DNA from: DASXMX01 sp036794395
Lineage (GTDB): Bacteria > Planctomycetota > Phycisphaerae > Tepidisphaerales > Tepidisphaeraceae
Direction: 5' to 3'
NCBI GenBank assembly: GCA_036794395.1
Contig: DAIRGS010000355.1
Coordinates: forward strand, 1-7,276
Length of the DNA stretch: 7,276 nt
Each line of letters begins with the position of its first letter. Within the stretch, counting starts at the first letter, position 1. The translations under genes were made by a program, and so were the position numbers. Shown piece by piece: positions 1 to 5,579 of the stretch. The notes under the pieces are model-generated. The model had not been told where the DNA came from. It made no database searches and worked only from the letters and a program-made list of their open reading frames with translations.

Positions 1-314
1 CCTTGCTCGGTGGAACTTCGAACGGAAGTGCCCTTCGAAAGCCCGGACGCCCGCCCGCGTTCCAGCAGACGCCCCCTGCCGACAAGCCCGCTCGCAAGCG
101 TGGACGCAAGACCTTCGCGATGACAGCCGAGCAGTTCGTCCTGAGCTTCGTGAAGCAAAAGAAGAAACCCATCTCCCGCGAGATCAACGCCTCCTGGAAA
201 GCCAAGGGGCGCCCCTTCACTGCCGACAACACGTTGGGCAAGCTGGTGAGGGACAAGAAGCTCAAGCGGACGCCGCTCGTTGGGGAACGGGGGAGCAGGT
301 ATACGGTGGCGTAG
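1..314 (+). CDS. AT-hook/winged-helix-like basic protein, 3' end (partial)
   Basis: The frame is open to the left edge, so this is probably the C-terminal part of a longer protein; the TTG at base 3 is only the first possible start codon inside the window. It encodes about 103 residues, strongly basic. The N-terminal third holds two AT-hook-like cores, KPGRPPA near residue 13 and RKRGRK near residue 32, which in known proteins lie in the minor groove of AT-rich DNA. From about residue 40 (MTAEQFVLSFV) there is a helical segment, then EINASWKAKGR, TLGKLVRDKKLKR and a final GSRYTVA. This order fits a winged-helix fold in which the last strand pair forms the wing. A nucleoid or regulatory DNA-binding role is inferred. 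It converges with the minus-strand operon that ends at 549. No specific gene is recognised. Confidence 0.6.
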   Translation, partial: LLGGTSNGSALRKPGRPPAFQQTPPADKPARKRGRKTFAMTAEQFVLSFVKQKKKPISREINASWKAKGRPFTADNTLGKLVRDKKLKRTPLVGERGSRYTVA

Positions 315-548
315 GCGATCCAAAGGTGTCCCACAACCCCGATCACGCCGCTGAGGCAATGAAAGACGCGATAAGTCGCCAAAGCGCCAACGGCACCTTC
401 AAACCGTCGTTTTCGGATTCGGCAACACCGGTGCCCTCGAATCCCTCTCCCGCCAGCAGCTTGCCGAACTGAAAAAGCTAAATGGCCGGCATGGCGGTGG
501 CCAGCCCTCGGATCAGGTGATTATGGGTGATGGGGCGGGGGCGGGACG
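315..548. other. Intergenic region with a weak coding-like fragment
   Basis: This 234-bp gap separates two convergent genes. It holds the candidate terminator for the minus-strand operon. A plus-strand frame open from 355 to about 593 reads TVVFGFGNTGALESLSRQQ followed by AELKKLNGRHGGG, which looks somewhat protein-like. It has no good start codon and runs into the DUF2806 gene on the other strand. It could be a decayed gene piece or chance; no family is recognised. Confidence 0.2.
472..506 (-). terminator. Candidate intrinsic terminator of the minus-strand operon
   Basis: Read on the minus strand, GGCTGGC (506-500) can pair with GCCGGCC (490-484) around a 9-base loop. This gives a 7-bp stem with one G-U pair. 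After a 7-base gap comes TTTTT (476-472). It lies about 43 bases past the stop codon of the DUF2806 gene, as expected for an operon end. The gap between stem and T-run is longer than ideal, so efficiency is uncertain. Confidence 0.4.
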
Positions 549-1379
549 TCATGGTAAGGGTGCCAACGTATTGGACCCGTTGAGCCACCCGTAGACCTTG
601 CGAAAGTATTCTTCATCGCGTCCGGGAGCAAGACGAAGCAACTCTGAGCCGGCTGGGGTAAGAAGCCACGATGTGAATCGCATCGTTTCGGTAAAACGGT
701 AAGTCTCGTTGCCGGCACGGATTGTTTCCCCCGCCTCGTACGTTGGGGTGTACTTCCCCTTAACGATATCGCAGGCTTCGAGTCGGAATACTTCAGATGG
801 GTTTAACGGGAAGTGGCCTGCTTCTGGAATCGGAATGACGGAGACGCCAACGGATCTGCTCCAGGCGAATGCCGCCATTTTTTCGAAGCCCTTTCCGTCC
901 ACCGAATCCATATCCCGCAACACGCTCATAGCGCGACGCGAAAAAGATCCCGACGCCTTCACTTCGCCCGCGAGCATCTTTGCCCACCATTTTTGCATCG
1001 CCTCATCCGAGACGTCTTGGCAACCGTCCATGAACCACGCCATCCAATCGATGGTCGGCGGCCGGCACTGGATATCGTCGCCCTCTGCGGGTTGGTATTC
1101 GAGCGATCTGGCGGCAACGGAGTTGATGTTCACCTGTCGCCGCACTTCCGTTGCGATTAGCCGGTGCTTGGCATCTTGGAGCAATTCGGCAACTTCAATG
1201 TTCGTCTCGGTGGTGCGTAACTTCGCGTCCGCCATAGCCCTCGCAATCTCGCCAATGCGCTCGCATTCAGCCTTCGTTTGCCGGCGGGTGTTCCACGGGC
1301 GCGTAAACTCTCGGATGGCTTCGGTGATGCTCTTCCCGAACTCCGATACCTTGCCGATGGATAGAGGATCGTCGCTCAG
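549..1379 (-). CDS. DUF2806 domain protein, probable CTG start
   Basis: A 276-residue protein of unknown function that matches the DUF2806 family by eye. Signature segments are the N-terminal SDDPLSIGKVSEFGKSI, a helical charged region with RRQVNINSVAARSLEY (about 80-95), then PPTIDWMAWFMDGCQDVSDE (108-126), the core QKWWAKMLAGEVKASGSFS (129-147) and RRAMSVLRDMDSVDG. The C-terminal third is less conserved. No signal peptide or membrane segment is visible, so it is likely cytoplasmic. The start is unusual. The frame has no ATG or GTG before the family-like N-terminus. A TTG at 1463 would add 28 residues unlike the family and overlap the upstream gene by 88 bases. A CTG at 1379 gives the expected 'xSDDPLSI' start, overlaps the upstream stop as CTGA, and sits 4 bases after AGGTGG. 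Coupled translation with the upstream gene is therefore likely. Family call firm; start inferred. Confidence 0.85.
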   Translation of the reverse strand: MSDDPLSIGKVSEFGKSITEAIREFTRPWNTRRQTKAECERIGEIARAMADAKLRTTETNIEVAELLQDAKHRLIATEVRRQVNINSVAARSLEYQPAEGDDIQCRPPTIDWMAWFMDGCQDVSDEAMQKWWAKMLAGEVKASGSFSRRAMSVLRDMDSVDGKGFEKMAAFAWSRSVGVSVIPIPEAGHFPLNPSEVFRLEACDIVKGKYTPTYEAGETIRAGNETYRFTETMRFTSWLLTPAGSELLRLAPGRDEEYFRKVYGWLNGSNTLAPLP

Positions 1380-2239
1380 GGCGCCACCTGTTGAAGCTGA
1401 ATCAGCAGTCGCAAAAACGTGCCGGTCAGATAGATCATGAACTCGACTTCGCCGTGCGACCAAATATCTCCGTGCTTCACGTTCTCGTTTTGGTATTCCG
1501 CAAAGTGCGAGACGAGCGTATGAAACATCCTCGCGATTTCGCTATTCATCCCCCTCTCCGTCACCCATCGCAGCAAGTCGGTGCGATTGTTTTCCAGACT
1601 CCGACTTCCGCCGACAACCTTCCCGGCCGCCTCCTCGATGCTCTTGCGCAAATCGTCCAGAAGCTCGCGGTAAAGAGCCTTGTTGCCGGCCATATAAATT
1701 GTGAGCGCCGCGCGGAACTGAGACTCGACTTCGGGCCACGGCTCCAGCCACACCAGCACGTCATTGATAATGCGATCGTCCAAAAGCTTGGCACCGGCTG
1801 GATAGACGGTGATTTCGCCCGCGGCATCGACAATCCGGATACCGACAGTGGGGGTTAAATCGTATGCAAGCTGAAATTCCCTTAGCAGCGATGCCCGCTG
1901 TTCGTGAACGACTCGTTCATTGATGCCGACTTGACCAGCCGTCTCTTGTATCGTGCCATCAGTTGCAATGAAGGCCGTCTCGATGGTGATGGCCAGTTGC
2001 GGATAATCTTTAACTGATCTGAGGGCGTCGGGAAGGTTACATTTGTCGTCACCGCCGACGATGCGCCGGAACGCCTTCATGATTGGCTTACCGCTCAGGA
2101 AGTGATCCCACATAAAACTATTCTCGGAGAGCGCGTTCTGTAGACGGGTTTTCAACTTCAAGAAATCGCCGGTCTCGTCCGTCTGAACGTTCCACCGGCG
2201 TCTCATTGCATCGAGCTTCTGGATAAGTCGACCCGACAT
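1376..2239 (-). CDS. Abortive-infection/HEPN-like protein, first gene of operon
   Basis: A 287-residue cytoplasmic-looking protein. The C-terminal half has the layout of abortive-infection C-terminal domains: LYRELLDDLRKSIEEAAGK (189-207), SLENNRTDLLRWVTERGM (214-231), a helix MFHTLVSHFAEYQ (238-250), then NENVKHGD (251-258), a conserved-looking N-x(4)-H-G patch like that near the HEPN R-x(4-6)-H motif, and a final helix EVEFMIYLTGTFLRLLIQL (264-282). A canonical HEPN arginine is not obvious at the motif. Residues 92-116 (TDGTIQETAGQVGINERVV) look like a helix-turn-helix. The ATG at 2239 has a good GGAAGAGG ribosome site just upstream. The gene overlaps the start of the DUF2806 gene, so the two form one translational unit. 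Anti-phage or toxin-like activity is an inference from weak similarity; the protein could be an unrelated helical protein. Confidence 0.7.
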   Translation of the reverse strand: MSGRLIQKLDAMRRRWNVQTDETGDFLKLKTRLQNALSENSFMWDHFLSGKPIMKAFRRIVGGDDKCNLPDALRSVKDYPQLAITIETAFIATDGTIQETAGQVGINERVVHEQRASLLREFQLAYDLTPTVGIRIVDAAGEITVYPAGAKLLDDRIINDVLVWLEPWPEVESQFRAALTIYMAGNKALYRELLDDLRKSIEEAAGKVVGGSRSLENNRTDLLRWVTERGMNSEIARMFHTLVSHFAEYQNENVKHGDIWSHGEVEFMIYLTGTFLRLLIQLQQVAP

Positions 2240-2527
2240 GCCTCTTCCGGTTTACCCTCACCACTTCCGGCTTTTTACGTCAGCAACGGGCATTATCAGT
2301 CATGGATTGACAGCGGGCAAGGGAACGCTAAAACGCCTGAAATTCCGGGTACTTTTGCGGTTTTCGATACCGGGCGATGACTGGATCATACCCGTGAGGT
2401 CGGTTCTAGAGGCAGCAACGTTTGACCGAGCTTGAAGACCTCGGAGCAATGTGTCGAGGAACTCGCGACGGGGCTGGCGAACCGCTGAATCGCCCAATGC
2501 CGGTTGATCGCGCATTTGAGCAGGGTT
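2240..2527. other. Intergenic region with no further gene
   Basis: Apart from the promoter near 2.3 kb, I see nothing convincing in this 288-bp stretch. Short open frames exist on both strands, but they have neither ribosome sites nor recognisable protein sequence. The part from 2320 to 2400 is more AT-rich than the flanking YihY region, which marks a composition step between the two operons. Confidence 0.4.
2292..2320 (-). promoter_or_regulatory. Sigma70-like promoter of the Abi-like/DUF2806 operon
   Basis: On the minus strand a TTGCCC box (2320-2315, 4 of 6 to TTGACA) and a GATAAT box (2297-2292, 5 of 6 to TATAAT) are separated by exactly 17 bases. Transcription would begin near 2285, leaving a leader of about 45 bases before the ATG at 2239. 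No operator repeat is obvious next to it. Confidence 0.55.
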
Positions 2528-2806
2528 TCATGCTGCTGGAACGAGTCCTGCCGCCGCCAGCTCCGCAAGACAGGACCGCAGAAGCTCCTGGCTGCTGGCC
2601 GCCTGGTCGCATTGCGGTAAAAACAGCCACACGGCCACGAATCGTCGGGTCCCGCGGGAACCCGGTGCGTTCGCCGCCCCGTACAGCTGCGCCACCCACC
2701 ACATCCCGTCGGCCCCACTTCGCAGATCCAGCGTCGCCCTCTCGGTTCCGCACCGTAAATCGGGCAGGATGCGGAAGACCAGGCTGATGAGGTCTGAGGT
2801 ACGCAC
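2528..2806 (-). CDS. Small hypothetical protein downstream of YihY/BrkB gene
   Basis: A 92-residue frame starting with GTG, 39 bases after the YihY stop codon and on the same strand. It begins MRTSDLISLVFRILPDLRC and contains DGMWWVAQLYGAAN and FVAVWLFLPQCDQAA. It has a believable mix of hydrophobic and charged residues and high GC at third codon positions. There is no clear ribosome site before the GTG, no recognised domain and no convincing signal peptide. It may be co-transcribed with the membrane-protein gene. High-GC DNA gives many chance frames, including two overlapping ones here, so reality of this gene is uncertain. Confidence 0.35.
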   Translation of the reverse strand: MRTSDLISLVFRILPDLRCGTERATLDLRSGADGMWWVAQLYGAANAPGSRGTRRFVAVWLFLPQCDQAASSQELLRSCLAELAAAGLVPAA

Positions 2807-2845
2807 AAAACAGGCTTGGCGGTCTGGCGCGCCCGCCTGCCGAGT

Positions 2846-3868
2846 TCATCCCGGCCGCTTCTTTTCAGTGGCCTTCTGCTCTCTTTGTTCAATGACTTCC
2901 TCGACCGCCGCAACGACCTCCTTATGGGGAATGCCTTGGCGGGCCCGGGCTTCCTCGGTGATGGGTATGGCAATCGGCTCGGGCTCCACGGGCGCCCGCG
3001 TCATCCGCGAATACGCCTTGGTGAATTCCGCACCCAGGTAGAGGATCTGGGCGGAGAAGTAGACCCAAACCAGGACTACAACAAGCGACCCGGTGGCACC
3101 GTAGCGGTCGCCGATGCTGCTCTTGCCCAGGTACTCCCCGATCAGAAAACGCCCCAGCGTGAAAAGCCCGGCGGTGATCAACGCGCCGATCCAGACGTCA
3201 CGCCAGCGGATCGTCACGTCCGGGAGAATCTTGTAAATCATTGCAAAAAAGAGCGCGCTCACGCCAACGGAAGCAATCGCACTCAGCACCCTCCAGGTGG
3301 TCGCCAGCCCTTGCACTTCCTGGTCCGCGTAATGTCGCAGGCTCGACAGGACCGCACTGACCACCAGCGACACGAGCAGGAGGAAACAGATGCCCAGAAC
3401 CATGGCAAAGGAAAGGAACCGCTTGCGGAGGATGGCCAGCCACGCTGCCGACCCCGGTCGTGGAACCACTTCCCAGATCGTGTCCAAAGCCTCCTGCAGC
3501 TCGGCGAAGACGCCGGACGCGCCGAACAACAGCACGATCCAACTGATGGCGCGGGCGGCCGGGCTGGGAGTGCCGTACCGAGTGCCGGCTGCCGACAATA
3601 CGTCATCTACGGCCTTGGCGCCTTGGTCGCCGAGGAGCTGGGCAAACTGCTGGCGGATCTCGCTGCGCGCTTTGCCGGTGTTGCCCAGCATGGCCGACGC
3701 GACCGGCGTAACGAGCACCAGCAGTGGCGCAAGCGACAGCACCGTGTAATAGGCCAGTGCCGCCCCCAGGCGGGGCGCCCGGTCCTCCCACCAACCGGCA
3801 AACGTCTCGACCAGCAGCCCCTGCCAGCGGGCACCGCGCACGCCGAACCGTCCCATCCAATCGCGCAT
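2846..3868 (-). CDS. YihY/virulence factor BrkB family membrane protein
   Basis: A 340-residue integral inner-membrane protein. Hallmarks of the YihY/BrkB family are all visible: RLGAALAYYTVLSLAPLLVL (33-52, first membrane segment), the ALDTIWEV segment (127-134), the YKILPDVTIRWRDVWIGAL region (212-230), and the C-terminal YGATGSLVVVLVWVYFSAQ with ILYLGAEFTKAY (256-286). About six membrane segments fall near 34-60, 108-126, 152-176, 194-214, 224-246 and 258-282. The cytoplasmic tail (290-340) is highly charged and probably forms a coiled coil (EVVAAVEEVIEQREQKATEKK). The molecular function of the family is unresolved; it was once misnamed as RNase BN. I chose the ATG at 3868 because GGAAGGGG sits about 7 bases upstream; the GTG at 3874 is too close to that site. 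Length is normal for the family. Confidence 0.92.
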   Translation of the reverse strand: MRDWMGRFGVRGARWQGLLVETFAGWWEDRAPRLGAALAYYTVLSLAPLLVLVTPVASAMLGNTGKARSEIRQQFAQLLGDQGAKAVDDVLSAAGTRYGTPSPAARAISWIVLLFGASGVFAELQEALDTIWEVVPRPGSAAWLAILRKRFLSFAMVLGICFLLLVSLVVSAVLSSLRHYADQEVQGLATTWRVLSAIASVGVSALFFAMIYKILPDVTIRWRDVWIGALITAGLFTLGRFLIGEYLGKSSIGDRYGATGSLVVVLVWVYFSAQILYLGAEFTKAYSRMTRAPVEPEPIAIPITEEARARQGIPHKEVVAAVEEVIEQREQKATEKKRPG

Positions 3869-4109
3869 GCACACGCCCCTTCCGCTCGCGCAAGGCCATG
3901 AGCCGTTCGAATCGCGGTAGTCTTACGCCTCTTCCCTCAACGCCGCAACACAAATGAAATGCCCCGGATCGCACGAGACAGCATCGCGGATTTACGGGAC
4001 GTGATGGCGACGCCGCGCCAGTCGTTCGCGCGCCGCTTTCGGTTGTAGAGTCTCCAACTTGCACGCCGCTACCAGATGCAGGAGGTAGCGGAGTCGAGCC
4101 AGTCGTGCC

Positions 4110-4167
4110 GTAGGCCCGCTGCCTCTGGTCCCGGCGCGCCGGGGCCTTTCAACACCAGCGGGCCTAC
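4110..4167. repeat. Nested inverted repeat (REP-like cruciform)
   Basis: The arms GTAGGCCCGCTG (4110-4121) and CAGCGGGCCTAC (4156-4167) are perfect 12-bp inverted repeats. Between them lies a second self-complementary block, CCCGGCGCGCCGGG (4130-4143), which extends to 20 bases (4127-4146) if one G-U pair is allowed. The whole 58 bases can fold into a two-level structure. This is typical of REP/BIME-type intergenic repeats or of a structured RNA, and there is no T-run to suggest a terminator. Confidence 0.6.
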
Positions 4168-4250
4168 CCTCCACCCCATGTTCCCGGCGCCATCCTTATT
4201 GTTTCCGACAGCACCACTCAACGGATTAAGGGCCAGAGAGAGAGGGTGCC

Positions 4251-4283
4251 GGAGAGAGGACCGGCCCTGGAGGTCCTCTCTCC
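4251..4283. repeat. Perfect 12-bp inverted repeat with 9-base loop
   Basis: GGAGAGAGGACC (4251-4262) is the exact reverse complement of GGTCCTCTCTCC (4272-4283), separated by 9 bases. A nearby GAGAGAGAGGGTGCC makes the left side look like the 'gagagggtgccgg' intergenic repeat seen in several bacterial phyla. No T-run follows directly on either strand, so a terminator role is weak; it could be a repeat element or RNA hairpin. Confidence 0.6.
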
Positions 4284-4408
4284 TGCATTCGCATTTTCAA
4301 TGTTCTCGGAATTGCCGATCGACTGCCGCAGGGTGGGAACGATCCTCGCGAAAAGGCTTAGATTAGACCAGACCACCCGCCAGATCCTGAATGCTGGAGG
4401 GGGAGCGA

Positions 4409-4432
4409 ATGATCATTTCATCCATTACCTGA
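4409..4432 (+). promoter_or_regulatory. Strong ribosome site with 7-codon leader ORF
   Basis: GGAGGGGGAGCGA directly precedes an ATG at 4409, the strongest ribosome-binding context in the window. The frame reads MIISSIT and then hits TGA at 4430. The same frame stays open after the TGA and runs exactly into the ATG of the 53-residue membrane peptide at 4460. It may be a leader peptide that couples translation, or the original 5' end of that gene broken by a nonsense change. Confidence 0.35.
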
Positions 4433-4459
4433 TGGACAAAGCCATGCGAGACTGTACGG

Positions 4460-4621
4460 ATGCTCATCCTTTTCATCATCCTTATTCTGCTCACCCTGGG
4501 TAGCTTCGGCGGCGGGTTCTACCAGCCGGCCTATCGCACGCACGGCATATCGCTGGGTACGATCCTGTTGATCGTATTGCTGCTGTGGATGTTCGGCGTG
4601 TTCGGCAGCCGGCCCTTTTAG
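4460..4621 (+). CDS. 53-residue two-segment membrane peptide (DUF3309-like)
   Basis: The peptide starts MLILFIILILLTLGSFGGGF, has a short polar loop (YQPAYRTHG, 21-29), and ends with a second hydrophobic stretch (ISLGTILLIVLLLWMFGVFG, 30-49) and SRPF. This matches in outline the DUF3309-type peptides, which have two short hydrophobic helices around a glycine/tyrosine-rich turn. It very likely sits in the inner membrane as a hairpin. Family function is unknown; similar peptides are often linked with stress conditions. The ATG at 4460 lacks a good ribosome site; the strong one lies 51 bases upstream, in frame but separated by a TGA. The length is normal for such peptides. Confidence 0.7.
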   Translation: MLILFIILILLTLGSFGGGFYQPAYRTHGISLGTILLIVLLLWMFGVFGSRPF

Positions 4622-4739
4622 CGGGATCCCCTCGAGCATTGCTGCCCGGCGGCACGGGATCACGGATCGAAAGAGTGGTGCGGCGCCGTCGGCGAATTCC
4701 GCTCGAATATGTGGCCCCCGTGGCCCGCCCGTTGAGGTG

Positions 4740-5012
4740 AGAGGCGGGCGTCGGCGGCGTCGGCGGGGACGCGGCGGCGTTTCGGTTGATGGCCTCCTCC
4801 GCCTGCTGGTACAGACCGTCGATCTGCCGTTGAAGCTCATCGGGCTTGGCCAGGAGCGACTGGTCGAGCTCCGCGACGATATTGATGCTGGCACCGGTGG
4901 ACTGGTAGTCCTTGCTGGCCTTGCGGCTGAGGAAGCCCTGGCGTTGACGGATCAGGCCAAACCGCTCGCCGCGGGTCTGAAGCCTGCCATCAGGAAGACG
5001 CGGCGAGATCTC
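4740..5012 (-). pseudogene. Unrecognised coding-like fragment with coiled-coil segment
   Basis: On the minus strand this frame reads ISPRLPDGRLQTRGERFGLI, then RQGFLSRKASKDYQSTGASI, AELDQSLLAKPDELQRQIDG and LYQQAEEAINRN before a proline-rich tail (PPTPPTPA). The middle is helical, charged and probably a short coiled coil. Third codon positions are very GC-rich, more than on the opposite strand, which favours this reading. No start codon lies at a sensible place; the only upstream candidate is a TTG at 5069 inside the preceding fragment. The frame begins exactly where that preceding fragment ends at TGA (5011-5013), offset by one base. The two could therefore be a single frameshifted gene. The frame stays open to 4491, over the membrane peptide gene, but loses coding character before that. 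Function unknown. Confidence 0.35.
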
Positions 5013-5133
5013 ACTGTCCCATCCCTTGTGACGCGTTTGCAGGCAAATTGACGTCGTCCAGGAAGCCAACCTCGTTGCGTTTCAGGCCGCCGCCAGTGAT
5101 TGCCGGGGGATTAATTTGTTTGGCAGCCTTCAA
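5011..5133 (-). pseudogene. Short coding-like fragment at the left end of the IS remnant
   Basis: A 40-codon minus-strand frame (TTG at 5133) reading KQINPPAITGGGLKRNEVGF followed by LDDVNLPANASQGMGQ and TGA. The composition looks like real protein, but the first codons come from the terminal repeat of the adjacent element, so the true 5' end is lost. The INPP...GGGLKR pattern loosely recalls C-terminal parts of phage head-tail connector (portal) proteins; I regard this as a hint only. A frameshift at its end would join it to the next coding-like frame. Confidence 0.3.
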
Positions 5134-5149
5134 AAGCGCTTTTTAGATC
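5124..5149. repeat. Left terminal inverted repeat of IS remnant
   Basis: Shares AGCCT, AAAAGC, TTT and AG at matching positions with the reverse complement of 5602-5627; 18 of 26 bases agree. Confidence 0.5.
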
Positions 5150-5199
5150 TGAGGGGCAGACCGCAAGCGGCAACACGTCACCGTGCCCAATCAATGACC

Positions 5200-5487
5200 T
5201 CACGGGTTTTCGGTGGCTTGTGTCCGCCCCAGTACGAGCCTTCGCAGCCGCCCCATCGCCACATCAACCTCGCAGACCCTCTCTCGAAGCGCCTTCGACA
5301 GGTCAATGCCCGCTGCGTTCCCCAGGTGGTTCTTCCCATCCGCCCGCACACCAATCACCTGACAGAGCCTGTCCCACTGGCTGCAGATCCTGTCCAGCTT
5401 GACCATCGCCTCGGCGTTGTCGGCGTGGCAATCGCCCGCGCTTTCCTGCCCCTCGATGGCGGATGCCGAACTGCTTGTGGATCTCCA
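5200..5487 (-). pseudogene. Unrecognised coding-like fragment inside the IS remnant
   Basis: This minus-strand frame is open for 95 codons with one ATG at 5406. It reads AMVKLDRICSQWDRLCQVIG, then VRADGKNHLGNAAGIDLSKA and LRERVCEVDVAMGRLRRLVL, ending GRTQATENP. It is rich in amphipathic helix and has high third-position GC. The stretch before the ATG (ASAIEGQESAGDCHADNAEA) also looks like protein, so the piece may lack its true start. It does not resemble IS5 transposase. It could be passenger DNA captured in the deleted element. The helix-turn-helix layout is loosely like phage small terminase subunits, but that is not a firm call. Confidence 0.35.
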
Positions 5488-5572
5488 TCAGCAGTCTCCC
5501 CCCACTCCAGTGATTCTCGATCAGCTCCCACTGCGCGTTGCTCAAATCCGATGGGTATGGCTTCCGTTCCAT
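5303..5572 (-). pseudogene. IS5-family transposase, N-terminal remnant
   Basis: The start MERKPYPSDLSNAQWELIE is the typical N-terminus of IS5-group (IS427-like) transposases, whose first domain reads YPSDLTDAQWxLIEPLLP. The ATG at 5572 has AGGAGAGGG just before it and lies 55 bases inside the element end, as in intact copies. Similarity stops after about 20 codons. The frame continues to 5303, but the rest (HRGAGKRGRLPRRQRRGDG and beyond) is not transposase. The DDE catalytic domain is absent, so the protein is non-functional. Confidence 0.65.
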
Positions 5573-5579
5573 CCCTCTC

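Larger units (their letters stand above)
3869..4459. other. Non-coding region with two inverted repeats
   Basis: About 590 bp between divergent genes without a supportable coding frame apart from a 7-codon leader near its right end. It contains a nested palindrome at 4110-4167 and a hairpin at 4251-4283. A weak GGAAC (4336-4340) followed 18 bases later by TAGATT could be an ECF- or sigma70-type promoter for the small membrane peptide, but the match is poor. Confidence 0.5.

Noticed and set aside
709..1440. Plus-strand open frame of 243 codons
   Set aside because: It lies antisense to the DUF2806 gene, whose family motifs are recognisable; the plus translation resembles nothing.
2816..3901. 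Long plus-strand open frame of 361 codons
   Set aside because: It is antisense to the YihY/BrkB gene, has a low-complexity Arg/Gln/His-rich translation with no domain, and the minus-strand family match is clear.
3905..3920. tRNA T-loop-like GATTCGAAC on the minus strand
   Set aside because: No acceptor stem, anticodon arm or D-arm can be built around it.
4336..4362. ECF-type promoter (GGAAC box) before the small membrane peptide
   Set aside because: The -35-like box is present, but the downstream element does not match a known ECF -10 motif, so I did not list it as a promoter.
4737..5051. Plus-strand open frame of 104 codons starting with an Arg-rich run
   Set aside because: It is codon-aligned antisense to the minus-strand coiled-coil fragment. 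Third-position GC is higher on the minus strand, and the N-terminus is only the mirror of a Pro-rich tail. It remains the main alternative for this region.
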